Source: Anaerolineaceae bacterium | GTDB lineage: Bacteria > Chloroflexota > Anaerolineae > Anaerolineales > Anaerolineaceae | Assembly (NCBI GenBank): GCA_011620445.1 | Contig: WOZB01000134.1 | Location: 1-9,054 of the forward strand | Length of the DNA stretch: 9,054 bases | Reading direction: 5' to 3' | Notes under the pieces: generated by a model | What the model was told of the DNA's origin: nothing | Database searches by the model: none | The model's input: only the letters and a program-made list of their open reading frames with translations | Program-made: the position numbers and the translations under genes | In this document: in pieces, positions 1-6,490 of the stretch | Layout: every line of letters starts with the position of its first letter | Numbering within the stretch: position 1 is the first letter of the stretch

Positions 1-989
1 CTGGCCATAATTGCCTGGGCGCCTTCAGGGCTGAAGAAGTAATCCACAAAGGCGGCTACCTGGGGTTTTTCAACCAGGGCTTGGTTGTTGGCATAGATGT
101 AAAGCGGGCGGGAGAGAGGGTTGTAAGTGCCATCAGAGACGGTACTGTCCTCCGGTAGCACGGCCACACCAGCCTCATTGATTATGGGGACGGCTCTTAC
201 CTTGTCTACATTGTTCACGTAGTAAGCGTAGCCAAAGAAACCAAGGGCATTCTTCTCGTTGGCAATGCCATTGAGCAGCACATTGTCGTCGGAGCTGAAG
301 GTCGTCTGGGCATCGCTGCGCAAATCTTCTTCGCCTTCTTTTGCAGCAGCCACAACTTCGATCATGAAGTCACGAGTGCCTGAGTCAGGGTCGGGGATGA
401 AGAAGAGGATGGGCTCATTTGGGAAGGAGGCATCCAGATCAGACCAATTCTTAATGGTGGATGAAGCGCCAAAGAGATATGCAAGTTGTGCAGCGGTCAG
501 TTCTTTGACCCAGTCATTTTGGGGGTTGACCATGACGGTCAACCCGTCGAGGCCGATCAGGTATTCACTGTATTCAATGCCAGAGGCAGTGCAAAGCTCT
601 TCTTCAGAACTTTTAATCGCACGGGAAGCATCCGAAATGTCAGTCTCGCCAGCACAGAATTTCTTAAATCCACCGCCAGTACCAGACAAGCCCACAGAAA
701 CGCGAACTTCGGGAGCAACTGCGGCAAATTCTTCAGCGACAGCGACGGTGATTGGGTAAACAGTTGAAGAACCGTCGACGACAACGTCACCGCTCAGTTC
801 AACTTCGGCAGCAGGTGCAGTAGGCTCTGCTTGGGTGGGGGCGGCAGAAGGTGCAGTAGGTTCTGCTTGGGTGGGGGCGGCAGCAGTTGTAGAAGGTACT
901 GCCTGGGTGGGGGCGGCCGTTGGGCTAGCGCAAGCACCAAGCACCAGGGCAGCAATCATCAAAATGGCAAATAGGTTAAAACGACGCAT
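1..989 (-). CDS. pstS: PstS-family phosphate ABC transporter substrate-binding lipoprotein (partial, C-terminus outside window)
   Basis: This is the extracytoplasmic phosphate-binding component of a PstSCAB high-affinity uptake system. The gene starts at ATG 989-987, with AAGGAG seven bases upstream (997-1002), and stays open to the left edge, giving 329 residues. Residues 1-20 are a lipoprotein signal ending in LVLGAC, so Cys20 is the expected lipidation site. Residues 21-62 are a Pro/Thr/Ala linker with a 12-residue repeat. The binding domain starts near residue 65. It shows the PstS phosphate-loop motifs GSSTVYP (73-79), SGTGGGF (102-108), ISDASR (118-123) and DPDSGTRDF (200-208). Cys112 and Cys133 may form a disulfide. 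The mature domain is almost complete, and probably only a few tens of residues are missing. The pstC, pstA and pstB genes would be expected further left but cannot be seen. Family assignment is secure. Phosphate rather than another oxyanion is inferred from the motifs. Confidence 0.93.
   Translation of the reverse strand, partial: MRRFNLFAILMIAALVLGACASPTAAPTQAVPSTTAAAPTQAEPTAPSAAPTQAEPTAPAAEVELSGDVVVDGSSTVYPITVAVAEEFAAVAPEVRVSVGLSGTGGGFKKFCAGETDISDASRAIKSSEEELCTASGIEYSEYLIGLDGLTVMVNPQNDWVKELTAAQLAYLFGASSTIKNWSDLDASFPNEPILFFIPDPDSGTRDFMIEVVAAAKEGEEDLRSDAQTTFSSDDNVLLNGIANEKNALGFFGYAYYVNNVDKVRAVPIINEAGVAVLPEDSTVSDGTYNPLSRPLYIYANNQALVEKPQVAAFVDYFFSPEGAQAIMA
814..921 (-). repeat. 36-bp tandem repeat (about 3 copies) encoding the lipoprotein linker
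   Basis: Three consecutive 36-bp units lie at 814-849, 850-885 and 886-921. The first two differ at only a few positions and the third is more diverged. Read on the minus strand they encode 12-residue units of the type AAPTQAEPTAPS. This forms the flexible spacer between the lipid anchor and the phosphate-binding domain. The unit is a multiple of three, so copy-number change keeps the frame and would only alter tether length. Confidence 0.85.
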
Positions 990-1040
990 TCTTTTTCTCC
1001 TTGAATTATTTTTGTGTACCTAATTATGTTAACATTGGCC

Positions 1041-1069
1041 ACTTAAATTGGGGTAAAAAGAATGTTAAC
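1041..1069 (-). promoter_or_regulatory. Candidate Pho-box-like direct repeats upstream of pstS
   Basis: On the minus strand three heptamers follow each other with an exact 11-bp period: GTTAACA (1069-1063), TTTTACC (1058-1052) and TTTAAGT (1047-1041). A further TTAACA lies at 1032-1027. PhoB/PhoP-family regulators are known to bind direct repeats with 11-bp periodicity, and TTAACA-like units resemble the Bacillus PhoP box. The site sits 52-80 bp upstream of the pstS start, where an activator would be expected. I see no convincing -10/-35 pair, which would fit an activator-dependent promoter. The functional assignment is an inference. Confidence 0.38.
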
Positions 1070-1153
1070 GAGCGGTCATACTTTGATTTACGGAAGGTCG
1101 ATTCCCTTAGTACCTCTCAACCATTATCGGAAAAGTAGCGTAGAATCTTCTTG

Positions 1154-2368
1154 ATGAGACTGAGAAATTTTGGGTTATTGATCTGTACTTTGGCTATAGT
1201 AAGTTTGAGTTGGGGCTGCAGCCAGAAGCAAACCTTGCCCGGCCTCACCCCAATCCCTTACACCACAGCAACAGCGACCCTTTCGCCTAATCTCCTGGCA
1301 ACTGAGCAAGCCAGTCTGGCTACCCCCACGCCTGAACCCTCGCCCACCCCCTGGGCTTATGCCAGCCTGACGCCAACCCTTGACCCCTTGCTGCCTATTT
1401 TGCCAGCCTATAATCCACTAACCGGACTGGAAGAGGTGAAAGTAGAAAATGCCGGGCAGAGGCCTATCCTCATAAAACTAGCCAACTGGCCGCAAGAACT
1501 GCGCCCTCAGGCCGGCATTAACGAAGCAGATATCGTCTTTGAGTATTTCATTGGTGCCCAAAGCAACCACCTGGCCGCGCTCTTCTTCAGCCAATCACCG
1601 GAAGCGGTAGCCCCACTTGCTCCTGCCCGAGCCCCTGATACGCGACTGGCCATTCTCTATGGCGCAAGCCTGGCCTACCAAAGCGCCAGACCCAACATCC
1701 AGAAGGTGATCGATGATTCCCTGCCCGAGCGCAACTTTATGGCCAACACAAGCCCCTGTGCGGCCATCTGCGCGGAACCGGCTGCCAAGGGCGGCAACAT
1801 CGCGGTAAACGTGCCAGGCTTAAGGGCTATTATCAACCAGCAAGATTCCGAAGAACTTGATCTGACCCTGGCAGGCATGCAATTCAGCGAAACCAGCGGC
1901 AAAGGTGATGGCGAGGCACGGCAATTCAGCTATATGTATGCAGATTTCTCGGTGATGGACTGGCGCTTCGAACCCGGTACAGGGAAATACCACCTCTGGC
2001 AGGATTTGCGTTATGCCCCGGGAAAGTACAAACTTGAACCCTCATCTGACCGCGACACTAAACTACCCATCGCCTTTGACAATGTGATTGTGCTCTACAC
2101 CCGTTATATTAGCTATGGGCAGGATGGTTACGACCTGGATATGCGCGAGACCGACCCCGAACAGCAGGCCTTGATATTGCGCGATGGCAAAATTTTCTAC
2201 GGTAAATGGCTGGTGCCGGCTCCCGACCGACCAATCCAATTCAAAGACGCCAATGGGCAGGATATTCCCCTCAAACCCGGCAGAACCTGGATTACTTTCG
2301 CGAGCATTAACACGCGCTCCAAACAGATCGAGCCGGGCATTTGGGAACTGACTTTTTCGTTCAATTAA
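1154..2368 (+). CDS. DUF3048 (YerB-like) domain-containing lipoprotein
   Basis: This is a predicted secreted lipoprotein of 404 residues. Residues 1-22 form a hydrophobic signal (LLICTLAIVSLSWGC). Cys22 is a plausible lipidation site, although Trp at -2 makes the lipobox atypical. A Thr/Pro-rich linker runs to about residue 82 (for example TPTPEPSPTP). The N-terminal DUF3048 domain spans roughly 85-235. It begins with the family's NPLTGL motif and continues with RPILIKLAN, LRPQAGINEADIVFEY and HLAALFFSQSPEAVAPLAPAR. The C-terminal DUF3048 half (about 270-395) contains DNVIVLYTRY, ILRDGKIFYGKW and PGRTWI. The family occurs in Firmicutes (B. subtilis YerB) and Chloroflexota, and its biochemical role is not established. 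ATG at 1154 is preferred over the adjacent in-frame TTG at 1151. No strong Shine-Dalgarno is visible for either. The gene converges on the metal ATPase gene with only 15 bp between stop codons and no recognisable terminator. The family call is confident; the function is unknown. Confidence 0.88.
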   Translation: MRLRNFGLLICTLAIVSLSWGCSQKQTLPGLTPIPYTTATATLSPNLLATEQASLATPTPEPSPTPWAYASLTPTLDPLLPILPAYNPLTGLEEVKVENAGQRPILIKLANWPQELRPQAGINEADIVFEYFIGAQSNHLAALFFSQSPEAVAPLAPARAPDTRLAILYGASLAYQSARPNIQKVIDDSLPERNFMANTSPCAAICAEPAAKGGNIAVNVPGLRAIINQQDSEELDLTLAGMQFSETSGKGDGEARQFSYMYADFSVMDWRFEPGTGKYHLWQDLRYAPGKYKLEPSSDRDTKLPIAFDNVIVLYTRYISYGQDGYDLDMRETDPEQQALILRDGKIFYGKWLVPAPDRPIQFKDANGQDIPLKPGRTWITFASINTRSKQIEPGIWELTFSFN

Positions 2369-2383
2369 GCAATAAGTTGAATA

Positions 2384-4600
2384 TTAAGCAGCCAGGGCGC
2401 CATCGGATGCTGGCTTCATATTGGCAGCTCGCAATCCGTTCAAAGTGACCACCAAAGACAATCCCACATCCGCCAGCACCGCGGCCCACAGCGGCGTGAG
2501 GCCGGCAATTGCCAGACCAGCCACAACGAACTTGACCGAGAGACTGATGGCAATATTTTGTTTGATCAGGTGGTTGGTGAAGCGTGCCAGTTTGACTGCG
2601 AAAGGCAGTTTCTTCAGGTTGTCGTTCATCAGCACCATGTCCGCCGTTTCGAGCACCTGGGCATTACCAGCCCCACCCATAGCGATGCCTAAATCGGCTT
2701 TGGCGAGTGCCGGGCTGTCATTGATACCATCGCCAACCATGCTTACCAGGCCATAAGTTTCATGTAATTGGGCGATGGCGGCCAATTTTTGTTCAGGCAG
2801 AAGTGAAGCCTGAACCTCATCCAAACCCAGGTTCATGCGCACTCTTTCAGCCGCCTGGGGGTTATCCCCGGTAAGCATGAGGGTGCGGATGCCAAGCGCG
2901 TTCAAAGCCTGCAGCACCGCAGCGGATTCATCGCGCGGGGTATCTTCAACCCCGATAAAGCCGCGCACCGCCTCACCATCGCAAAGCAGCATGACGGTTT
3001 TGCCTTCTGATTGGGCGGCCACAGAACCCTCCTTGACGGTTGCGGGTAAATGATCGCCATGGTCCTGCTCAAAGAGTGGAAGGCTGCCCACTGTGGCCAG
3101 TTTGCCGTTCACCCAGCCTTCCTGACCCTTCCCATCCAGGTTGCGGGCATTCTCGGCCGGAGCGTATTTGCCGGCTACGCCGCGGTTTTGGGCTTCATTG
3201 CTGACGGCCTGTGCAAGCGGATGCGAGCTGTGGGCTTCCAAGGAATCAGCCAGGGCAACCAGGTCGTCACATGCCTCACAAGTCAATCCGGCATCATGCC
3301 AGTGTCCGTCCGCCGTCTGCACTTGCTTCACAACCGGTTTGCCAATGGTCAGCGTGCCAGTTTTATCAAAGGCCATCACTTTGGTATTGCCCAGGGTCTC
3401 AAGGAAAACTCCGCCCTTGAAGACCACCCCTCTGCGGGCGGCGGCTGTAAGGCCGCTAATCAGGGTGATTGGTGTGGAGATAATTAGCGCGCATGGGCAG
3501 CCGATCATCAGCAAAGAGAGCCCGCGGTGCAACCAGCCGTAAGATGCAGCCGTATTCCAAAAGGGTTGCCTGAAAATCAGGGTTGGAACGATCATTACCA
3601 GCAAGGCGATGGCAATCACAATTGGGGTGTAGACCGCCGCAAAACGGTCTACAAATTTTTCCTGCTTTGAACGGTTTGCCTGTGTTTCGGTGACCAGCGT
3701 GATGATGCGCTGGATGGTGTTATCTTTGGCGAGTTTAGTGACCAAAACTTTGAGTATGCCTTGGCCGTTGACAGTGCTGGAGAAGACTTCATCTCCTTCC
3801 CCCTTTGGCACCAGGGTGCTTTCGCCAGTGATGGGGGCCTGGTTCACCTCGCTACTGCCGCTCAAAACCCTGCCATCCATCGGAAACCGTTCTCCTGGAC
3901 GCACAATTATCGTATCACCGAGTTTCAGGTTCAAAACGGGTACGGAAATTTCACCATTTGCGGTGACCAGCAGGGCATTTTTTGGGGCGAGGTCAGCAAA
4001 TTCGGAAAACACTTCCCTGGCGCGGTCGTTGATATAGCCTTCCAATGATTCCGAGATGGCAAATAGAATGAGCATAATGAGGGCTTCACTGGCCTCGCCA
4101 ATCAGGACCGCCCCAGTGGATGCCAGAGCCATCAATACGCCCATATTTATGGAGAATCCATCGGAAAGGCCGTTCCAGGCCTGGCGGAATACCAGGATGC
4201 CCAGCATGGGAAGGCTAGCCAGTTGCAGTGGCAGGTAAACCCAAACTGGAAGCTCGCGCTGTTGCAGTAGGATGCCCAGGATGAGAATTATCAAACCTGC
4301 TCCCATCAGGGGCAGGTCTTTGGAGTGGATAAAGTATTTCCAAAAGCCCAGAAAATCGAGCACTTTTGTGGTTGAGGGTTTTTGTGTCAGACCATCAACC
4401 TCAGCTTGCACACGGTAACCCAAACGGTTGATGGTGGCCTTGATTGCCTCCTTGTCAACATCTCCTTCTATGGAAAGCCGACCTTTGATAAAGTCCAAAT
4501 CGGCGGATTCCACTCCTGGGTGTTTGCGCACTTCGGATAAGATGACGGAAGAACAATCCTGACAGGTGATCCCAAGGATATCGATGACTGTTTTAGACAT
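2384..4600 (-). CDS. zntA: Zn2+/Cd2+/Pb2+-exporting P1B-type ATPase
   Basis: This is a 738-residue inner-membrane heavy-metal pump that uses ATP to export divalent soft metals. Residues 1-67 are an N-terminal HMA metal-binding domain with GITCQDC (Cys13, Cys16). Transmembrane helices follow from about residue 93. The actuator-domain motif TGES is at 258-261. The membrane metal site CPC is at 368-370 in the context CPCALIISTP, which is typical of zinc/cadmium pumps rather than copper pumps. The phosphorylated Asp412 lies in DKTGTLT, HP is at 460-461, and GDGIND is at 623-628. Lys690 and Asp711 (in LADVG) match the Lys/Asp pair characteristic of ZntA-type P1B-2 pumps. An unusual HWH plus CEAC cluster (433-444) lies in the nucleotide-binding domain. 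The start at 4600 is supported by GGAGG (4607-4611) six bases upstream. An upstream in-frame ATG would add 12 residues but lies within the regulator gene. The start overlaps the repressor stop by 8 bp, so translation is probably coupled. Confidence 0.95.
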   Translation of the reverse strand: MSKTVIDILGITCQDCSSVILSEVRKHPGVESADLDFIKGRLSIEGDVDKEAIKATINRLGYRVQAEVDGLTQKPSTTKVLDFLGFWKYFIHSKDLPLMGAGLIILILGILLQQRELPVWVYLPLQLASLPMLGILVFRQAWNGLSDGFSINMGVLMALASTGAVLIGEASEALIMLILFAISESLEGYINDRAREVFSEFADLAPKNALLVTANGEISVPVLNLKLGDTIIVRPGERFPMDGRVLSGSSEVNQAPITGESTLVPKGEGDEVFSSTVNGQGILKVLVTKLAKDNTIQRIITLVTETQANRSKQEKFVDRFAAVYTPIVIAIALLVMIVPTLIFRQPFWNTAASYGWLHRGLSLLMIGCPCALIISTPITLISGLTAAARRGVVFKGGVFLETLGNTKVMAFDKTGTLTIGKPVVKQVQTADGHWHDAGLTCEACDDLVALADSLEAHSSHPLAQAVSNEAQNRGVAGKYAPAENARNLDGKGQEGWVNGKLATVGSLPLFEQDHGDHLPATVKEGSVAAQSEGKTVMLLCDGEAVRGFIGVEDTPRDESAAVLQALNALGIRTLMLTGDNPQAAERVRMNLGLDEVQASLLPEQKLAAIAQLHETYGLVSMVGDGINDSPALAKADLGIAMGGAGNAQVLETADMVLMNDNLKKLPFAVKLARFTNHLIKQNIAISLSVKFVVAGLAIAGLTPLWAAVLADVGLSLVVTLNGLRAANMKPASDGALAA

Positions 4601-4919
4601 TTTCTTCCTCCGCGAGTTGATGGCCGCTGTGGGCATAAGCTAATTTGTAAAGGTCCGTGATGTGCTCATCATCGATGCGGTAGAAGATTTGCTGGCCTTC
4701 CCTGCGGGTGGAAACGAAACGTAAATTGCGCAGCACGCGCAGCTGATGCGAGACCCCACTCTGGCTGACACCCACCAGGTCTGCCAAATCAGTCACATTG
4801 GATTCGCCCTCAATCAGCACGGCAATCAACTTGATGCGCGTGGCATCCCCCAGGCCTTGAAAAGCCCAGGCCATCTGTTCGGCTGTCTCGCAATCGATAG
4901 GCAATTTGCGTTTTTCCAT
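4593..4919 (-). CDS. czrA: ArsR/SmtB-family metal-sensing repressor, CzrA-type
   Basis: This is a 108-residue winged-helix repressor, normal for the family. The helix-turn-helix lies around residues 42-64 (TDLADLVGVSQSGVSHQLRV) and the wing around 70-82. Asp84, His86, His97 and His100 reproduce the DxH...HxxH zinc/cobalt site on helix alpha-5 known from S. aureus CzrA and cyanobacterial SmtB, with the same spacing. The alpha-3 ELCVCD thiol motif of ArsR and CadC is absent. This predicts Zn(II) or Co(II) sensing rather than As, or Cd/Pb through thiols. ATG 4919 is chosen because AGAGGA (4925-4930) sits five bases upstream. An in-frame ATG at 4952 would add 11 residues but falls inside the operator and around the expected transcription start. 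The gene leads an operon with the overlapping metal ATPase. It should repress that operon when metal is scarce. The gene name is by analogy. Confidence 0.93.
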   Translation of the reverse strand: MEKRKLPIDCETAEQMAWAFQGLGDATRIKLIAVLIEGESNVTDLADLVGVSQSGVSHQLRVLRNLRFVSTRREGQQIFYRIDDEHITDLYKLAYAHSGHQLAEEENV

Positions 4920-4942
4920 ATTTTTCCTCTTAATAACTGCAT

Positions 4943-4962
4943 ATATGAGCAAGTATTCATAT
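4943..4962. promoter_or_regulatory. Inverted-repeat operator for the ArsR/CzrA-type repressor
   Basis: ATATGA (4943-4948) and TCATAT (4957-4962) are perfect inverted arms separated by 8 bp. The core TGAGCAAGTATTCA closely resembles the SmtB/ArsR-family box TGAAC...TTCA. The site overlaps the last two bases of the -10 element and covers the expected transcription start of the repressor gene. This is the classic position for repression by blocking RNA polymerase. The identification rests on sequence resemblance and placement. Confidence 0.68.
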
Positions 4963-4988
4963 TATAAGCAGAATACACAATTTAGCAA
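4961..4988 (-). promoter_or_regulatory. Sigma-70-type promoter of the repressor-ATPase operon
   Basis: On the minus strand a consensus -10 TATAAT (4966-4961) lies 16 bp downstream of TTGCTA (4988-4983), which matches the -35 consensus at four of six positions. Transcription would start near 4954, giving a leader of about 35 nt before the ATG at 4919. The operator inverted repeat directly abuts the -10 element. Confidence 0.68.
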
Positions 4989-5030
4989 GGGCAAAAAGCA
5001 AATTGTGGGGGGATTAATTCGAGCTTCTGC

Positions 5031-5603
5031 TCAGGCTTTGGCCAAGTATTGCAGCAATTCTGCGGTCAGGCGGGCATCATCGATGGCATGATGGGTATTT
5101 TTCTCTGTAAGATTGCAGATTTTGCCAGCAAATTCCAGTTTTTGTGAGTTGAAACCGTTGTAACGCGGGTTCCACTCCCCGTAATAGGCCGCGAATAACT
5201 TCATCACGCAGAAGGACTGATCCATCGTAAGGGTCCACGGCAGCTTGTAAGCCTGGTTTGTCTGACGCAATAAGCGCATGTCAAAATCGGCATTGTAAAT
5301 GCCAATCGCCCGGTTTTTGAGGATGCCTTCGATTTCGGGCCAGAGCTCAGGCCAACGAGGTTCACCTGCTACATCCGCATCGGTAATGCCGTGCACAGCA
5401 CTGCTTTCCGGCGGGATTGGACGGCCAGGGTTAACCAGGTGGTCGTAGAGCGCGTTACCGTCCACGTCCACGATGCTGATTTCACAAATCAGGTCCCCAG
5501 GGCCAATACCCGTGGTTTCTGTATCAAGGATGACTGGGTTGAGTGCCAGAATTTCTCGCGCGCGCTGAATGACCTTGGGATTAGCAACCGGATAGTTAGG
5601 CAT
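5031..5603 (-). CDS. DEDDh-family 3'-5' exonuclease (DnaQ epsilon-like)
   Basis: This is a 190-residue stand-alone exonuclease-fold protein that is predicted to remove nucleotides from DNA or RNA 3' ends with two metal ions. Exo I is VILDTETTG with Asp27 and Glu29. The mid-domain motif VHGITDADV (70-78) is common in DnaQ-like exonucleases. Exo II contains Asp106 (IYNADFDMRLL). Exo III is HHAIDDA with His171 and Asp176, placing the protein in the DEDDh subgroup. The length fits a single exonuclease domain with no polymerase or helicase fusion. It could be a proofreading epsilon-like subunit, an RNase T/oligoribonuclease-like enzyme or a general repair nuclease. Substrate cannot be told from the sequence. 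The ATG at 5603 has only a G-run (GGGGG) in front of it. The best promoter places the transcription start at or next to the ATG. The gene is divergent from the methyltransferase operon. Confidence 0.9.
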   Translation of the reverse strand: MPNYPVANPKVIQRAREILALNPVILDTETTGIGPGDLICEISIVDVDGNALYDHLVNPGRPIPPESSAVHGITDADVAGEPRWPELWPEIEGILKNRAIGIYNADFDMRLLRQTNQAYKLPWTLTMDQSFCVMKLFAAYYGEWNPRYNGFNSQKLEFAGKICNLTEKNTHHAIDDARLTAELLQYLAKA

Positions 5604-5609
5604 GCCCCC

Positions 5610-5638
5610 ATTATAATTGACACAGGATTGCGCGCCAA
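5610..5638 (-). promoter_or_regulatory. Promoter of the exonuclease gene, probably giving a leaderless mRNA
   Basis: On the minus strand TTGGCG (5638-5633) and a perfect TATAAT (5615-5610) are separated by 17 bp. Transcription starting 6-8 bp after the -10 element would begin at about 5602-5604, which is the start codon itself (5603). The -10 element lies next to the -35 of the divergent promoter. Confidence 0.55.
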
Positions 5639-5646
5639 CATTTAAG
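5617..5646 (+). promoter_or_regulatory. Promoter of the methyltransferase-sirtuin operon
   Basis: A perfect -35 hexamer TTGACA lies at 5617-5622. The best -10 is TTTAAG (5641-5646), four of six matches, with an 18-bp spacer. Transcription would start near 5653, leaving a short leader before the ATG at 5669. The weak -10 coincides with the first copy of an 11-bp tandem repeat, which suggests regulation. It overlaps the exonuclease promoter on the other strand. Confidence 0.48.
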
Positions 5647-5660
5647 CGACATTTAAGCGA
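5638..5660. repeat. 11-bp tandem direct repeat (2 copies) in the divergent promoter region
   Basis: ACATTTAAGCG occurs exactly twice back to back, at 5638-5648 and 5649-5659, followed by an A. The repeat covers the likely -10 and transcription start of the methyltransferase operon and touches the exonuclease -35. It ends directly at the methyltransferase Shine-Dalgarno (GAGGA, 5659-5663). A period of 11 bp places both copies on one face of the helix, as in many direct-repeat operators. No regulator is assigned. Confidence 0.8.
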
Positions 5661-5668
5661 GGATTGCT

Positions 5669-6490
5669 ATGAGCAAAGAAACTATCAGGGCTTTCTACGA
5701 TCAAAAGGCAGAGTATGAATGGGAACGCATGGACAGGCACCCCATTGAATGGATCCTGACCACCCATGAGCTGGAAAAGACCCTCAAAGCGGGGGATTCT
5801 GTTTTGGATTTGGGAGGCGGTCCTGGTCGTTACGCGCTGCACTTTGCCCGTATGGGTTGCAAGGTGACTTTGGTGGACCTCTCGGATGGCTGTATAGCTT
5901 GGGCAAAAGCCAGGGCTGCAGAAGAAGGCCTGGATGTCAACATGATGCAGGGGGATGCATTGGAGGTGGATGAGCTGTTGGCAGGGCAAAGTTTTGACCA
6001 CGTGCTGATGATGGGTCCCCTTTACCACCTGCTGCTGGAGGAGGACCGTAAAAAAGCAGTCCAAAATGCCATTGCTCTGACTAAGCCAGGGGGCAGAGTG
6101 TACCTTTCCTTTTTGCTAATGTTCAGCGGGGTGATCTATTACATGAGCAGCTGCCCTGAAATGATTTTGGGCGAAGCCGAAAAACCATTCCTGGACGCAG
6201 TTAAAGGAGGCTATTCTTACGGCGGACCAGCGTTTACGGAAGCATTTTTTATCGACCAGAAAGAGATTCTGCCTTTCATGATGCCTTTTGGACTGGAAGA
6301 TCAGCACCTCTTTGCCCAGGAAGGTATTTTGGGACAATTTGAAAACCAATGGCTTTTTCAGCCCGAAGATGTAAGAAAAGCTTTTCTAGACCTGGCTATT
6401 CCCCTGTTGGAACGGCCCGAGTTTCTGAGTTACGCCGAACATGCCATGCTGCACGGCCGAAAACCACAGCAGAAGGAAAGCCCAGGATGA
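5669..6490 (+). CDS. Class I SAM-dependent methyltransferase (substrate unknown)
   Basis: This is a 273-residue cytoplasmic Rossmann-fold methyltransferase. SAM-binding motif I is VLDLGGGPGRYALHFA (45-60). The acidic residue at the end of strand beta-2, which normally holds the SAM ribose, is Asp70 (VTLVDLS). A QGD motif with Asp96 and the motif IV region FDHVLMMGPLYHLL (109-122) follow. The GPLYHL form is typical of many small-molecule methyltransferases and lacks the NPPY or PC motifs of DNA methylases. An extended C-terminal part (about 150-260) with MMPFGLEDQH probably forms the substrate cap. The start ATG has GAGGA five bases upstream. The stop codon overlaps the next methyltransferase start (ATGA), so the two are probably translationally coupled. 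I cannot name the substrate. Confidence 0.88.
   Translation: MSKETIRAFYDQKAEYEWERMDRHPIEWILTTHELEKTLKAGDSVLDLGGGPGRYALHFARMGCKVTLVDLSDGCIAWAKARAAEEGLDVNMMQGDALEVDELLAGQSFDHVLMMGPLYHLLLEEDRKKAVQNAIALTKPGGRVYLSFLLMFSGVIYYMSSCPEMILGEAEKPFLDAVKGGYSYGGPAFTEAFFIDQKEILPFMMPFGLEDQHLFAQEGILGQFENQWLFQPEDVRKAFLDLAIPLLERPEFLSYAEHAMLHGRKPQQKESPG

Noticed and set aside
2366..2386. Bidirectional terminator between the converging DUF3048 and ATPase genes
   Set aside because: Only 15 bp separate the stops, and no stable inverted repeat or T-run is visible.
3050..3542. Long plus-strand open frames inside the metal ATPase gene (for example 3050-3487 and 3141-3542)
   Set aside because: They are antisense to a gene with all catalytic motifs intact, and their translations show no recognisable domain. 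They are a by-product of codon use on the real strand.
4920..4952. Upstream ATG at 4952 as the repressor start
   Set aside because: It lies inside the operator at the predicted transcription start. The ATG at 4919 has a well-spaced Shine-Dalgarno and gives alpha-5 ligand numbering identical to CzrA.
5021..5032. GAGC-TTCT-GCTC hairpin at the end of the exonuclease gene as a terminator
   Set aside because: The stem is only four base pairs and no T-run follows in the direction of transcription.
6349..6486. Upstream extension of the second methyltransferase to an ATG at 6349
   Set aside because: It would overlap the first methyltransferase by more than 130 bp, and the added residues read as out-of-frame translation of that gene. 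The ATG at 6487 overlaps the previous stop and has a ribosome site.
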